Source: a virus. From it: DNA of 64,000 nt. This document shows positions 42,739 to 50,550 of this stretch, piece by piece. The stretch lies in IMG/VR virus record IMGVR_UViG_3300013233_000856, positions 62,001 through 126,000 of that record; one strand, given 5' to 3'. Within the stretch, counting starts at the first letter, position 1, and each line of letters begins with the position of its first letter. A program made the translations under genes and the position numbers. The notes beneath the pieces were generated by a model. The model had not been told where the DNA came from, searched no databases, and was given only the letters and a program-made list of their open reading frames with translations.

Positions 42739-44112
42739 CTAGTACTCGAAGACGAACCTCGCCCTGCGCAAGCCCCACTTCCTCACGTATCCGCGCTCGG
42801 CTGCAAGCTCCGCCTCCCTCATCCCCATCTTCCGGGCATGGTTGTACATCGTCTTCTTGTGCATCACGAACCCGTCCCGGTCTACGTACCAGTATGAGCG
42901 ACCAGACCACCCATCGAACTTCCAGTTGCACGCCCGGTACACCGACCCAGAATGCCCGAACGTACCGTCCGCAAACGACAACAGCAGCCTAGTGGACGAC
43001 CTGACGCCGCGCAGCATCCGCATCGACCTGGACAAGAACCAGCTCAGCAGATTTCTGTTCTCATATCCAGCCCTCCTGCACAGCCTGGTAAGCTCCCTCA
43101 CCTCCCCAGGGCTCCGCCCGAGCCTGATCAGGCTCTCATTCCTCGTCACCCCGGCAAACGTGCACACCGCGACCAGTTCGCCATCCATCACGGCTCCGAA
43201 CCTTATCTGGCTACGGCCATGGCCCAGCGAATAGGTATAGTGATACTTCTGGATAAACTCCACGGCCTCACGGTTTCCTATCGGGACTACCGAAAGGTCC
43301 GACAGGTCCACGTGGACCATGCCCACGTCCGCACCCGTCCATGAGCGCACGAGCTCCACCACCTTGCCCCTACACAGGAACTCATGTTCCCATATCGTCC
43401 TGACCTTAAGCTCCGGAAAGTACCGCTCCACATAGGTCGTCTTCGCCTTGTCGTTCCTTACGTGCACCGGAGTGTTGTGGAAATAATCACCATTGCACTC
43501 TATCAGGACTCCATGATCGGGCAGAAAGCAGTCGAACGCATAATGCCCGATCCTGTGCTCCGGCACGTGCTCGACACCGAGCTCATCAAGGATCGCATAG
43601 AGCGTCCTCTGGATGCCTGAGATCCTCGGCATCGGAGCAAAGATGCCGGTCCCAGCCTCCCTCTGGGAGTCCAGGATCCTCCTTCTCTTGGCGCGGTATC
43701 CGTCGTCCAGCCAATACCTGCAACGAGCGGCGCAGACCCTCTGACGGTACCCCTCATCCTCTGCGAACTTCCTGCTAACCGTCTCTCCTATCCTCCTACG
43801 GACTTCCCCTGACATGGCCTCCCTACTGCGCCTGCTCCTCTCCTCGCCGGACAGTCCATCCCAGAACGCCCTGGATGCCCTAGACGCCCTCTCCCTGGCC
43901 TCCCTGGAGGACCAAGCCCTAGCCTGCGAGGACTTGCGCGCAGCGACGACGACCGGATGCCTGCGGTAGCACTTAGGGCATAGGTAGGATCCCACGTTAC
44001 ACGCCTGTCTCCTGCACTTACGGCGGTGCTCCTTCGGGACCACGCGGTCCTCCCTGCCACACTCCGAGCAGCGCGCAGTGTTCCCGGACAGGCACTGGTC
44101 GAAGTCTACCAC
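42739..44112 (-). CDS. Second Vsr-like nuclease fused to a Mom-like domain
   Basis: A 457-residue protein, paralogous in layout to the 1950 gene. Residues 1-60 hold a zinc ribbon (CSECGRED; CPKCYRR) in place of the HTH. Residues 65-150 are basic repeats. Residues about 165-250 form the nuclease (FDCFLPDHGVLIECNGDYFH, ECNGD at 205-209, EHEF at 242-245). Residues about 290-450 are Mom-like (LGHGRSQIRFGAVMDGELVA; VRELTRLCRRAGY; LSFADGTFGHSGSVYRACNW at 378-397). It overlaps the end of the polymerase III alpha C-part by 7 bases and starts with GTG. It may be a mobile element next to the split polymerase. Confidence 0.7.
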   Translation of the reverse strand: MVDFDQCLSGNTARCSECGREDRVVPKEHRRKCRRQACNVGSYLCPKCYRRHPVVVAARKSSQARAWSSREARERASRASRAFWDGLSGEERSRRSREAMSGEVRRRIGETVSRKFAEDEGYRQRVCAARCRYWLDDGYRAKRRRILDSQREAGTGIFAPMPRISGIQRTLYAILDELGVEHVPEHRIGHYAFDCFLPDHGVLIECNGDYFHNTPVHVRNDKAKTTYVERYFPELKVRTIWEHEFLCRGKVVELVRSWTGADVGMVHVDLSDLSVVPIGNREAVEFIQKYHYTYSLGHGRSQIRFGAVMDGELVAVCTFAGVTRNESLIRLGRSPGEVRELTRLCRRAGYENRNLLSWFLSRSMRMLRGVRSSTRLLLSFADGTFGHSGSVYRACNWKFDGWSGRSYWYVDRDGFVMHKKTMYNHARKMGMREAELAAERGYVRKWGLRRARFVFEY

Positions 44113-46580
44113 AGCACCTGTCCCTCCGAGTACACGTCAAGTTCCTCCTCCGGAGAGGACGCCTCTCCGCGCCGGCTCAGGGGGACTATCACGGACCGAG
44201 GCCCTATCTTGAAGCTGTCCCTCTCCCTATCGTACACGACGTTCATCCTGATCCCGGCTCCCTCCTGCAGGGCCCTCTTGTCGGACGAACCATAGGCGTC
44301 CGCCCACACGAAAACCCTAGCCGTCCGTATCCCGTCATTGACGTGCAGCACATAGAACTGATTGCCCGCCTTGGACGACCTACTCTCTATCTTCTCCACC
44401 ACGCCCTCAAGCGTACCGCCGACCTTCGCCCTCTCGACCGTATGGCCATGTGACCGGAAGGCCTCCATCGGAGAGCTCCAATAGTGTCCGAGAAACTCCT
44501 TCTCCATCTCCAGACGCTCAGCCAGGGACCAGTCCGTCCCGACCGTGGACATGACCTGCCCCCTGGTAACCGTTATCTTAGGTCTCCACTTCGCGATCTT
44601 GGACGGCAGCTTCTTCCTCCTGGGATATAGCTTGAAGTACTCGCTCGCCTGCCTCGCGCGCTCCTTCTCTACCTTCTCCTGCGGCCACTCGAACTTGGCT
44701 TCTATCTCCCGGCGGAGAGCCGTTATCTCCTTTCCAGAGCAGTACTTGTAGAGATACCAGGTCCAGAGAGCCTTCCTGTTCGGATGGATGGAGTCGAACC
44801 CACCCAGCTTTATGAGCCTCTCGAAGATCCTCTTGTCCTTCCCGCACCGCTCGACCATCTCGTCCACGTCACGGAAGGGACCACATACCGACGCAAGCTT
44901 CTCCGCCGCCTTGTCTCCAATTCCCTTGACGGACGCGAGGCCGGGCAAGACCTGGTCCCCACTGACGGTAAAGTCCTTCTCAAGGGAGTTGACGTCCATG
45001 GGGGCAAACTCCACGCCGTCCGACCTTGCCGAGCCCATGTAGCTGCTCATCTTATAGGCAGGACAGGCTGACAGGACTGCAGCCCACCATTCGGCCGGAT
45101 AGTGCGCCTTGAGATACAGGCACCTGTAGGTCATGATGCTGTAGGCCACGGCATGGGACTTATTGAATGCGTATCTCCCAAAGGTAACCATCTGGTCCCA
45201 CCATTTCCGCGCCTCCTCCTCGCCGAGCTCCTTGCCGGCCCCGGACATCCACCTCTCCTCGACCCCAGGAAGCTTGTCCAGCCACTTCTTGGAGACTATC
45301 TTGCGGGCCTTCTCCGCCTCAGGAACAGTGAACCTACCAATCTGGATCCACACCGCAGTGAGCTGCTCCTGAAAGCAAATTATCCCATGCGTCTCCTCAA
45401 GGATGCGCACGATCCTAGGATCCATCCCTTTCCTCCAGGACCCCGAATGATCATCGCGCCGCCTGATGTACTCCGGAATCATGTCCATCGGACCCGGACG
45501 ACCGAGAGCATTATACACGATCAGGTCCCAGAAGTCCCTAACGCCACCGTCCGAAATGATCCCCTTCTGGATGTCAGTCTCGATCTGGAATACAGAGTCC
45601 GTCCGCAGATCATTGCACATCCGGAGAGCCTCGACGTCGTTGAACGAGATCGGCTCCCTCCTCCCGTCCCTCTCAAGATATCCTGCGACCGGAAGATCGG
45701 ACCTCGGATCCATCCCGTCCCAGACGACCAGGACGCCCCTATTGCGCAAGACAAGGTTCCCCGCCTGCCAGACATAGAACATCGTCTTCAAGCCGAGGAC
45801 GTCGAACTTGATGAGCCCGAACTTCGAGAGCTGCATGCTCCGGCCCTCGGTCCACTGGCTCGTCCATGTCCCCTTCATCCTAGACAGGGGCACCACCCCA
45901 CGCAGGTCCCTATCCGCAATCACGATCCCACCCGCATGCGTAGACTGCGCGCGTATCTTGCCCACGAGCCGAAAGGCCAGATCGACTATCTCCGGATGCT
46001 CACTCCTGTACCGCATAAACTCCTCAAGACGAGAAGCGTCCACATGAGCCTGCCTGCGCACCTCCGGATCCGGATCCTCTGCGCGCTCAACAAGGCCATC
46101 TATGTCCCCCAGCGACATGTCGTCGAACTCGTCCGGAAGACCCTTGGTCATCCTGGACACTGCACGCCAGTCCGCCCCGAGCGCACGCGCCACGTCCGTC
46201 AGAGCACTCCTTGGCTTATACGTCACCCAGTTTCCTATACTGCAGACATGCACATACCTCTCCCTGGCATATTGCTTGATCGTCTCCCGCGCATGCGGCA
46301 AGAAGTCAAGGTCTATGTCAGGGAAGTCCGTGAGCCGCACCCATTCATGCGAAACTGCCTCGGCCACGGGATCGACGGGAGTCATCCCAAGGAGAAACGG
46401 TATGACAAGGCCGTTCTGATTGTGTTCCCACCTACGCCCCTCAGACACGCACTCGGTCCAGTATGTCTCCGCGCCCTGCTTCGAAATCTCGGCGACCTCA
46501 GTCTGAAGACGCTCGACATACTCCCCACCCCTCACGGCAGCAGCCGCTGACGCTCTAGAGCACACCTCGTCCCAGTCCAT
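44106..46580 (-). CDS. dnaE: DNA polymerase III alpha subunit, C-terminal part (catalytic aspartates)
   Basis: An 824-residue protein that starts inside the palm. PDIDLDF (residues 87-93) and FDVLGL (Asp260) are the catalytic aspartates. GKIRAQSTHAGGIVIADRD, FQIETDIQKG, VYNALGRPGPM, GIICFQEQL and FGRYAFNKSHAVAYS follow in family order, then a helix-hairpin-helix (LASVKGIGDKAAEKLAS) and a C-terminal OB-fold (LEGVVEKIESRSSKAGNQFY). The 86 residues before PDIDLDF have no DnaE equivalent. The N-terminal half of the enzyme is the separate gene at 47458. ATG at 46580 is directly after the preceding stop. Confidence 0.85.
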   Translation of the reverse strand: MDWDEVCSRASAAAAVRGGEYVERLQTEVAEISKQGAETYWTECVSEGRRWEHNQNGLVIPFLLGMTPVDPVAEAVSHEWVRLTDFPDIDLDFLPHARETIKQYARERYVHVCSIGNWVTYKPRSALTDVARALGADWRAVSRMTKGLPDEFDDMSLGDIDGLVERAEDPDPEVRRQAHVDASRLEEFMRYRSEHPEIVDLAFRLVGKIRAQSTHAGGIVIADRDLRGVVPLSRMKGTWTSQWTEGRSMQLSKFGLIKFDVLGLKTMFYVWQAGNLVLRNRGVLVVWDGMDPRSDLPVAGYLERDGRREPISFNDVEALRMCNDLRTDSVFQIETDIQKGIISDGGVRDFWDLIVYNALGRPGPMDMIPEYIRRRDDHSGSWRKGMDPRIVRILEETHGIICFQEQLTAVWIQIGRFTVPEAEKARKIVSKKWLDKLPGVEERWMSGAGKELGEEEARKWWDQMVTFGRYAFNKSHAVAYSIMTYRCLYLKAHYPAEWWAAVLSACPAYKMSSYMGSARSDGVEFAPMDVNSLEKDFTVSGDQVLPGLASVKGIGDKAAEKLASVCGPFRDVDEMVERCGKDKRIFERLIKLGGFDSIHPNRKALWTWYLYKYCSGKEITALRREIEAKFEWPQEKVEKERARQASEYFKLYPRRKKLPSKIAKWRPKITVTRGQVMSTVGTDWSLAERLEMEKEFLGHYWSSPMEAFRSHGHTVERAKVGGTLEGVVEKIESRSSKAGNQFYVLHVNDGIRTARVFVWADAYGSSDKRALQEGAGIRMNVVYDRERDSFKIGPRSVIVPLSRRGEASSPEEELDVYSEGQVLW

Positions 46581-47051
46581 CTAGAACACCCCACTGAAGG
46601 ACTCATTGCCCGCCCTGGCCGAGGTCACCAGCTCCTCACGCATCGACTCCAGCTCATCCGGAGAAGGGATGACCGAACACCTCCCATATTCAAGGGACAG
46701 GTCGCGGACTGTCCAGACCAGACCCGGATCCTTCACCGCCTCGACCCGCCACGTGTCCACGAGCGTGCGCTCCAGGACCAGAGCGGCATAACTGCACGTT
46801 GTGCGCACCACCATAGTCGTCCCCGCCCGCGCGTCCTCCCCGACGCTCCTGAGGATATACTCCATGGCCTTCAGCTCAAGCTGTCTAGCCTTGATGACCA
46901 TCCCGCCTGCATGGACGATGCGCCTGAACCCATGCTTACCGCATGCAGCCGACGCGCTGAACCACGCGCCGTATGGAGACTGCCTAAAGACCACTGCCCT
47001 TGCCTCAACCAGAGCTCCCGTTCCCGGCTTCACCACCTCCATCAGGTCCAT
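46581..47051 (-). CDS. RNase H-fold-like protein (candidate) inside the split polymerase locus
   Basis: A 156-residue protein; ATG at 47051 (MDLMEVVKPG) with GGAGGAG. The order beta-beta-beta (AVVFRQSPYGAWFSASAACG), helix with Glu (ARQLELKAMEYILRSV), strand (TTMVVRTTCSYAALVLERTL) and VKDPGLVWTVRDLSLEYGRC resembles RNase HI, but the catalytic Asp positions are replaced, so it may be inactive. It lies between the two polymerase III alpha parts and abuts the C-part gene. Confidence 0.45.
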   Translation of the reverse strand: MDLMEVVKPGTGALVEARAVVFRQSPYGAWFSASAACGKHGFRRIVHAGGMVIKARQLELKAMEYILRSVGEDARAGTTMVVRTTCSYAALVLERTLVDTWRVEAVKDPGLVWTVRDLSLEYGRCSVIPSPDELESMREELVTSARAGNESFSGVF

Positions 47052-47454
47052 TTCGCTCCTCCAGAATTGATTGTATGCCTCCGACCGCCACCCCGGCGGA
47101 CGACAGTACTCTTGCGGACCTACGGCACGCCGAGACAAGCCCACTCTTGCCCACCAGGAGTGCATCCAGTGAATCCACCGCGACCCGCCCGGCCACGGCC
47201 CCTATCGGACCACACCCCTGCGCAACCATCCTCTCCGCCAGGCCCCTCGCCACGGCACCGACCGGCCCGCACGTCACGTACTCCGCGTCAGCCCAGAACC
47301 TAGACTCGTCCCCGTCAAGATACGAGCGTACCAGGTCCGGCCACTTCGCGAGATATCCGGACGCCGCAGCCAGGCTCCCACAGGACGCCACAAGCAGTCC
47401 AATAGAATGCTCCGCCTCGGACAGCACCCTCCTGAACGAAACCTCATCCACCAT
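47005..47454 (-). CDS. Hypothetical helical protein inside the split polymerase locus
   Basis: A 149-residue protein with ATG at 47454 immediately after the TGA of the polymerase N-part (GGAGTGAGGA as SD). Small, Ala/Gly/Val-rich helices (EAEHSIGLLVASCGSLAAAS; AVARGLAERMVAQGCGPIGA). No motif recognised. It overlaps the 46581 gene by 47 bases. Being between the two polymerase parts, it may be an inserted gene or a bridging subunit. Confidence 0.5.
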   Translation of the reverse strand: MVDEVSFRRVLSEAEHSIGLLVASCGSLAAASGYLAKWPDLVRSYLDGDESRFWADAEYVTCGPVGAVARGLAERMVAQGCGPIGAVAGRVAVDSLDALLVGKSGLVSACRRSARVLSSAGVAVGGIQSILEERNGPDGGGEAGNGSSG

Positions 47455-47457
47455 TCC

Positions 47458-48804
47458 TCACTCCATCTTCACCTGCAGCATCCTGCCGCCCCTGTTCGGG
47501 CTCAGGAACCTGTTGAACGAAAGTCCCCACGCTATGGGATCCAGGGACGTTATCCCCAGAAGCCAGCACACCAAGGACCCGCCCGCACTCCCCCTCGCCG
47601 GACCGATCGGCCAGCCCCTCCTATGGGAGCAGTCCACCAGGTCCTTAGTAATCAGGAAGTACGAGGCAAAGCCCTTCTCGACGAACCTCCTAAGCTCCAG
47701 GATCATCTGCTCCCGATAGGTCACCTCCAGGCCGTCCATCGTCGAATACTTCGTATCATCCAGGTGAAGACCACGCCTCTTGAAGCCCTCCCACGCGGCC
47801 TGCACCAGGACCGGCACGTCGTTCTCAAGCCTAGGTAGCTTCGGCGAGACGTCCGGATCGAACGCCTCGCACATCTCCGCGACCAGCAGCGTCCCGTCAC
47901 AGGCCTTCTCAAACTCCGCCAGCCCTACCCCGTCCGAATAGCCCTTCGTAAGGAAGGTCTTCCGAAGCTCCTCCCTCGTCTTGAAGAACTGCTCGTCCGA
48001 ATTCACGTGGAAAAGCTCCGGATCGTCTACCGTGGTCCCCTGGTCTATCGCCATCATCGTCTTCTGGACCTCGAAGTCACGCCGTTCGAGATAGTGGCAG
48101 TCGTTCGTCAGGACGGTCCGTATTCCGAACCGGCCGGCCAGCTCAACAAGGGTCCTGAAGGCCTTCACGTCCCCAACCTCCTCGTCGAGGCACGGCATCT
48201 GCAGCTCGATGAAGTAGTTCTCACCGAACGCCTCCTTGAACATCTTGACGTACTCGACCGCGCCGCGGAACTCGCCGCCTGAGAGGTTATCCTGCCTGAT
48301 CTCGTGAGCGACTGGACCGTTAAGGCATCCGGAGAGGACGATGAGTCCCTCGGAGTGCGCGGCCAGGTTCTCGAACCACACCCTGGGCTTGTAGAAGAAT
48401 CCGTGCTTTATCGCATAGTTGTTTATCTTCAGGAGGTTGCCGTATCCGGTCATGTTCCTGCACAGGACGGTAATGTGCCTGTTCCTGCGCATCCTGGCGT
48501 TCAGTCCGCGCTGCGTCTCGAGCAGGTCCTTGACCTTTCCTCCGGACTCGACCAGCTTCCTCCTGCGCTGCTCGTAGTCGTTGTAGTACAGCTCGCACCC
48601 CGCTATGAACTTCACGGAGTGCTCAGTTGCCGAGATGTGCGCGTCCGGGATGCTGCTCATCGTCCCGTGCTCGGTTATGGCGAAGGCCGGCCACCCCCGT
48701 TCTGCGCAGGCACCGAAGTAGGCCTCTGGTTCGGCGACCCCGTCCAGCATGCTGAAGATGGTATGGTTGTGCAGGTGCACGAACTGTTCAGGAGCAGCGT
48801 CCAT
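47458..48804 (-). CDS. dnaE: DNA polymerase III alpha subunit, N-terminal part (PHP and first palm half)
   Basis: A 448-residue protein. The PHP domain is at the start: HLHNHTIFSMLDG (10-22) and FAITEHGTMSS (42-52), with HYLERRDFEVQ later. The polymerase part reaches PARGSAGGSLVCWLLGIT and FNRFLSPNR, then stops after ten more residues. In ordinary DnaE the catalytic 'PDFDVDF' follows that FLNPER segment within a few residues; here it opens the separate gene at 44106. ATG at 48804 is preceded by GTATTTTA. Confidence 0.85.
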   Translation of the reverse strand: MDAAPEQFVHLHNHTIFSMLDGVAEPEAYFGACAERGWPAFAITEHGTMSSIPDAHISATEHSVKFIAGCELYYNDYEQRRRKLVESGGKVKDLLETQRGLNARMRRNRHITVLCRNMTGYGNLLKINNYAIKHGFFYKPRVWFENLAAHSEGLIVLSGCLNGPVAHEIRQDNLSGGEFRGAVEYVKMFKEAFGENYFIELQMPCLDEEVGDVKAFRTLVELAGRFGIRTVLTNDCHYLERRDFEVQKTMMAIDQGTTVDDPELFHVNSDEQFFKTREELRKTFLTKGYSDGVGLAEFEKACDGTLLVAEMCEAFDPDVSPKLPRLENDVPVLVQAAWEGFKRRGLHLDDTKYSTMDGLEVTYREQMILELRRFVEKGFASYFLITKDLVDCSHRRGWPIGPARGSAGGSLVCWLLGITSLDPIAWGLSFNRFLSPNRGGRMLQVKME

Positions 48805-48810
48805 GACGGG

Positions 48811-48818
48811 TAAAATAC
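48811..48818 (-). promoter_or_regulatory. GTATTTTA early/middle-promoter-like motif
   Basis: GTATTTTA on the minus strand, 6 bases before the polymerase III alpha N-part ATG at 48804, a one-base variant of GTATTTGA. The plus-strand CAAAGATA motif is 11 bases away in the same divergent gap. Confidence 0.4.
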
Positions 48819-48829
48819 TCCGCCAGTGA

Positions 48830-48837
48830 CAAAGATA
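48830..48837 (+). promoter_or_regulatory. CAAAGATA late-promoter-like motif
   Basis: CAAAGATA on the plus strand, 48 bases before the ATG at 48886 of a fibre-tip protein gene. The site shares the divergent gap with the GTATTTTA motif that faces the polymerase gene. Confidence 0.5.
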
Positions 48838-48885
48838 GTATGGAGCACGGGAAAGTCCACTGAACCGGCACGTGGAGACACCTAG

Positions 48886-49230
48886 ATGAGTAGCGTCGAT
48901 GGAATGGGAGCCAGGGGCGTCGTCCGTGCATGGGCAAGGTACGACGTGAAGAATAACGTTATTGGAAATTCATATCGGCTTCTCTCCATAACGGACGGCG
49001 ACACCGGACAGGTTTCGTTCAACTGGGACGTGAGCTTTTCGGCCACGGACTATGTCACCGTGATAGGAACATCGTACCAGAACGGAGTCATCTTCAATGC
49101 GTTCGGAACTCTTCCTGGAAATCCATCACAGACTGTTACTGCGACGACCGTTCAGGTCAGAAGGGCTTCCGATGGAGCACTGGTGGAGACTGACAACATG
49201 AACGTCGCCGTTCTCGGGGATTTGGTATAA
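48886..49230 (+). CDS. Fibre-tip-like virion protein A
   Basis: A 114-residue beta-rich protein. VVRAWARYDVKNNVIGNSYR, LLSITDGDTGQVSFNWDVSF and DYVTVIGTSY follow the order 'KAW-x-N-F ... SYNVSSITD-x-G-x-G-x-Y-x-V-x-F ... NYAVV' seen at the ends of many phage tail fibres. Here it is a stand-alone protein, with a second copy (49264) after it. It is probably a receptor-binding or decoration tip. ATG at 48886 with GTGGAGA upstream and a CAAAGATA motif further back. Confidence 0.65.
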   Translation: MSSVDGMGARGVVRAWARYDVKNNVIGNSYRLLSITDGDTGQVSFNWDVSFSATDYVTVIGTSYQNGVIFNAFGTLPGNPSQTVTATTVQVRRASDGALVETDNMNVAVLGDLV

Positions 49231-49263
49231 CACCAGTCAAGACCGACAAAGCGAGGATCAAGA

Positions 49264-49599
49264 ATGTCATCGGCGGCACATGGAGCTGGTTCTATAGGAA
49301 TAACTAAGGCGTGGTGTTCGTGGAACGGCGACACCACCGCCATCTATTCCAGTCTAAACGTGTCCAGCGTCACGGACTCTGACGTAGGAATCTACTCAAT
49401 CAGCTTTACAATACCATTCAAGGACACCAACTACGCAGCAGTCGTGTCCGCAGGATATGACGAAGGAGTAGTCTTCGATGCAGGATTCAGTCTTTCCCAG
49501 CACGGCAATAACCTAGTCACACAAGTTGAATGTAGAGCCAGAAGGGGCTCCACGAAATATGATCCTGACAACAACACCGTCGTGGTCTACTCGACCTGA
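49264..49599 (+). CDS. Fibre-tip-like virion protein B (paralogue of A)
   Basis: A 111-residue protein with the same pattern as the 48886 gene: ITKAWCSWNGDTTAIYSSLN, VSSVTDSDVGIYSISFTIPF, NYAAVVSAGYDEGVVFDAG. The repeat suggests duplication and divergence of receptor-binding tips. It is separated from A by 33 bases and followed by a tail-fibre-chaperone-like gene. Residues differ most in the loop after Y-x-x-G-V-x-F, where binding specificity might lie. Confidence 0.65.
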   Translation: MSSAAHGAGSIGITKAWCSWNGDTTAIYSSLNVSSVTDSDVGIYSISFTIPFKDTNYAAVVSAGYDEGVVFDAGFSLSQHGNNLVTQVECRARRGSTKYDPDNNTVVVYST

Positions 49600-49616
49600 A
49601 GACTAGGAGACAAAAC

Positions 49617-50078
49617 ATGAACCCCACTACCAAGAGGATAATCCTCAAGGACCAGACAGGACACCTCCACGTCGTCATTCCGGCCAGACCAATCAAGCCC
49701 GGAGAGACCGAGAAGGAATATCTAGACGACATAGCCTCCAAGGCAGCCATCCCAGGAACCGCCGAGATAGCCAGGATCGACGCCTCCGAACTCCCAGCCA
49801 GCCGCTCCTTCCGCAGTCAATGGCGGCACGACGGAACGGCCGTCAAGGTCGACATGGCGTTGGCAAGAGTCGAAAAGATGAAAAGAATACGCGAAAAGCG
49901 CAACCAGCTCCTAGCCGCAACGGACGGCGAATACCTGAAACAGAGCGAGAGAGGGACCGCAAGCCAGGCCCTGAAGACCAAGCGCCAAAGCCTCAGGGAC
50001 ATCCCACAGAACACCAACCTGTCCACCATCTCCACGCCAGAGGAGCTCGAGGCCTTCGAGCCGACATGGCCGGCATGA
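49617..50078 (+). CDS. Tail fibre assembly chaperone-like protein
   Basis: A 153-residue protein with ATG at 49617. The N-terminus is a beta fold (LHVVIPARPIKPGETEKEYL), the middle LPASRSFRSQWRHDGTAVKV, then a helix VDMALARVEKMKRIREKRNQ and 'LRDIPQNTNLSTISTPEELE' + 'FEPTWP'. The end matches the C-terminus of small phage tail-fibre assembly proteins, which help trimerise fibres. It lies between fibre-tip genes and the C1q-like gene. Confidence 0.6.
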   Translation: MNPTTKRIILKDQTGHLHVVIPARPIKPGETEKEYLDDIASKAAIPGTAEIARIDASELPASRSFRSQWRHDGTAVKVDMALARVEKMKRIREKRNQLLAATDGEYLKQSERGTASQALKTKRQSLRDIPQNTNLSTISTPEELEAFEPTWPA

Positions 50079-50112
50079 CGGCCTGATCCCCAGCCCTCAA
50101 ACATAGCACGAC

Positions 50113-50550
50113 ATGGCGACAATACTAGGACAGGGATCCACCGTCCCCAGCTTCAGCGCATACGAGGGGACCAGCGCCGGTTCAAAGACCGGTGCCCAGG
50201 TCATCACCTACGACACCAAGGTCTTCGACACCCACGGCTGGCTCGACGTCACCGTCAACAAGGGAAGATACACCCCCAAGATAGCCGGAAAGTACCTCTT
50301 CACCGCCTGCTGGCAATACGGCCTCTCCGACGCCAACAACATAACCATAGGCATCGCGCTGAACGGCACCGTCATCAAGTGGGGAAACGAAATAGAGTTC
50401 TCGGGCGGCTTCCCATGGGTCCAGTCCAGCTGGATCCTCGAGCTGAACGGAAGCACCGACTACGCCGAGATAATGTCCAGCGCAACGTCCACCTACGCCA
50501 GGCAGCCAGAAGCCCAGGACACCTGGGTAATGGGCACCCTCCTGGCCTAG
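50113..50550 (+). CDS. C1q-like receptor-binding or decoration protein
   Basis: A 145-residue protein. Motifs VPSFSAYEG, ITYDTKVFDTHGWLDVT, GRYTPKIAGKYLFTACWQYG and NITIGIALNGTVI follow the C1q/TNF-like jelly-roll order (F-x-A-Y, F-D-x-x-x-x-Y, F-T-x-P-x-x-G-x-Y-x-F). Such trimers tip phage fibres or decorate capsids. ATG at 50113. It ends in a small convergent overlap with the tail fibre gene (4 bases). No collagen stalk is present. Confidence 0.7.
   Translation: MATILGQGSTVPSFSAYEGTSAGSKTGAQVITYDTKVFDTHGWLDVTVNKGRYTPKIAGKYLFTACWQYGLSDANNITIGIALNGTVIKWGNEIEFSGGFPWVQSSWILELNGSTDYAEIMSSATSTYARQPEAQDTWVMGTLLA

Noticed and set aside
45102-46550. Long plus-strand ORF opposite the polymerase III alpha C-part (and similar ones at 5694, 15393 and 50379)
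   Set aside because: They lie on the opposite strand of genes with clear families, have shadow composition (Arg/Pro/His-rich) and no ribosome binding sites.
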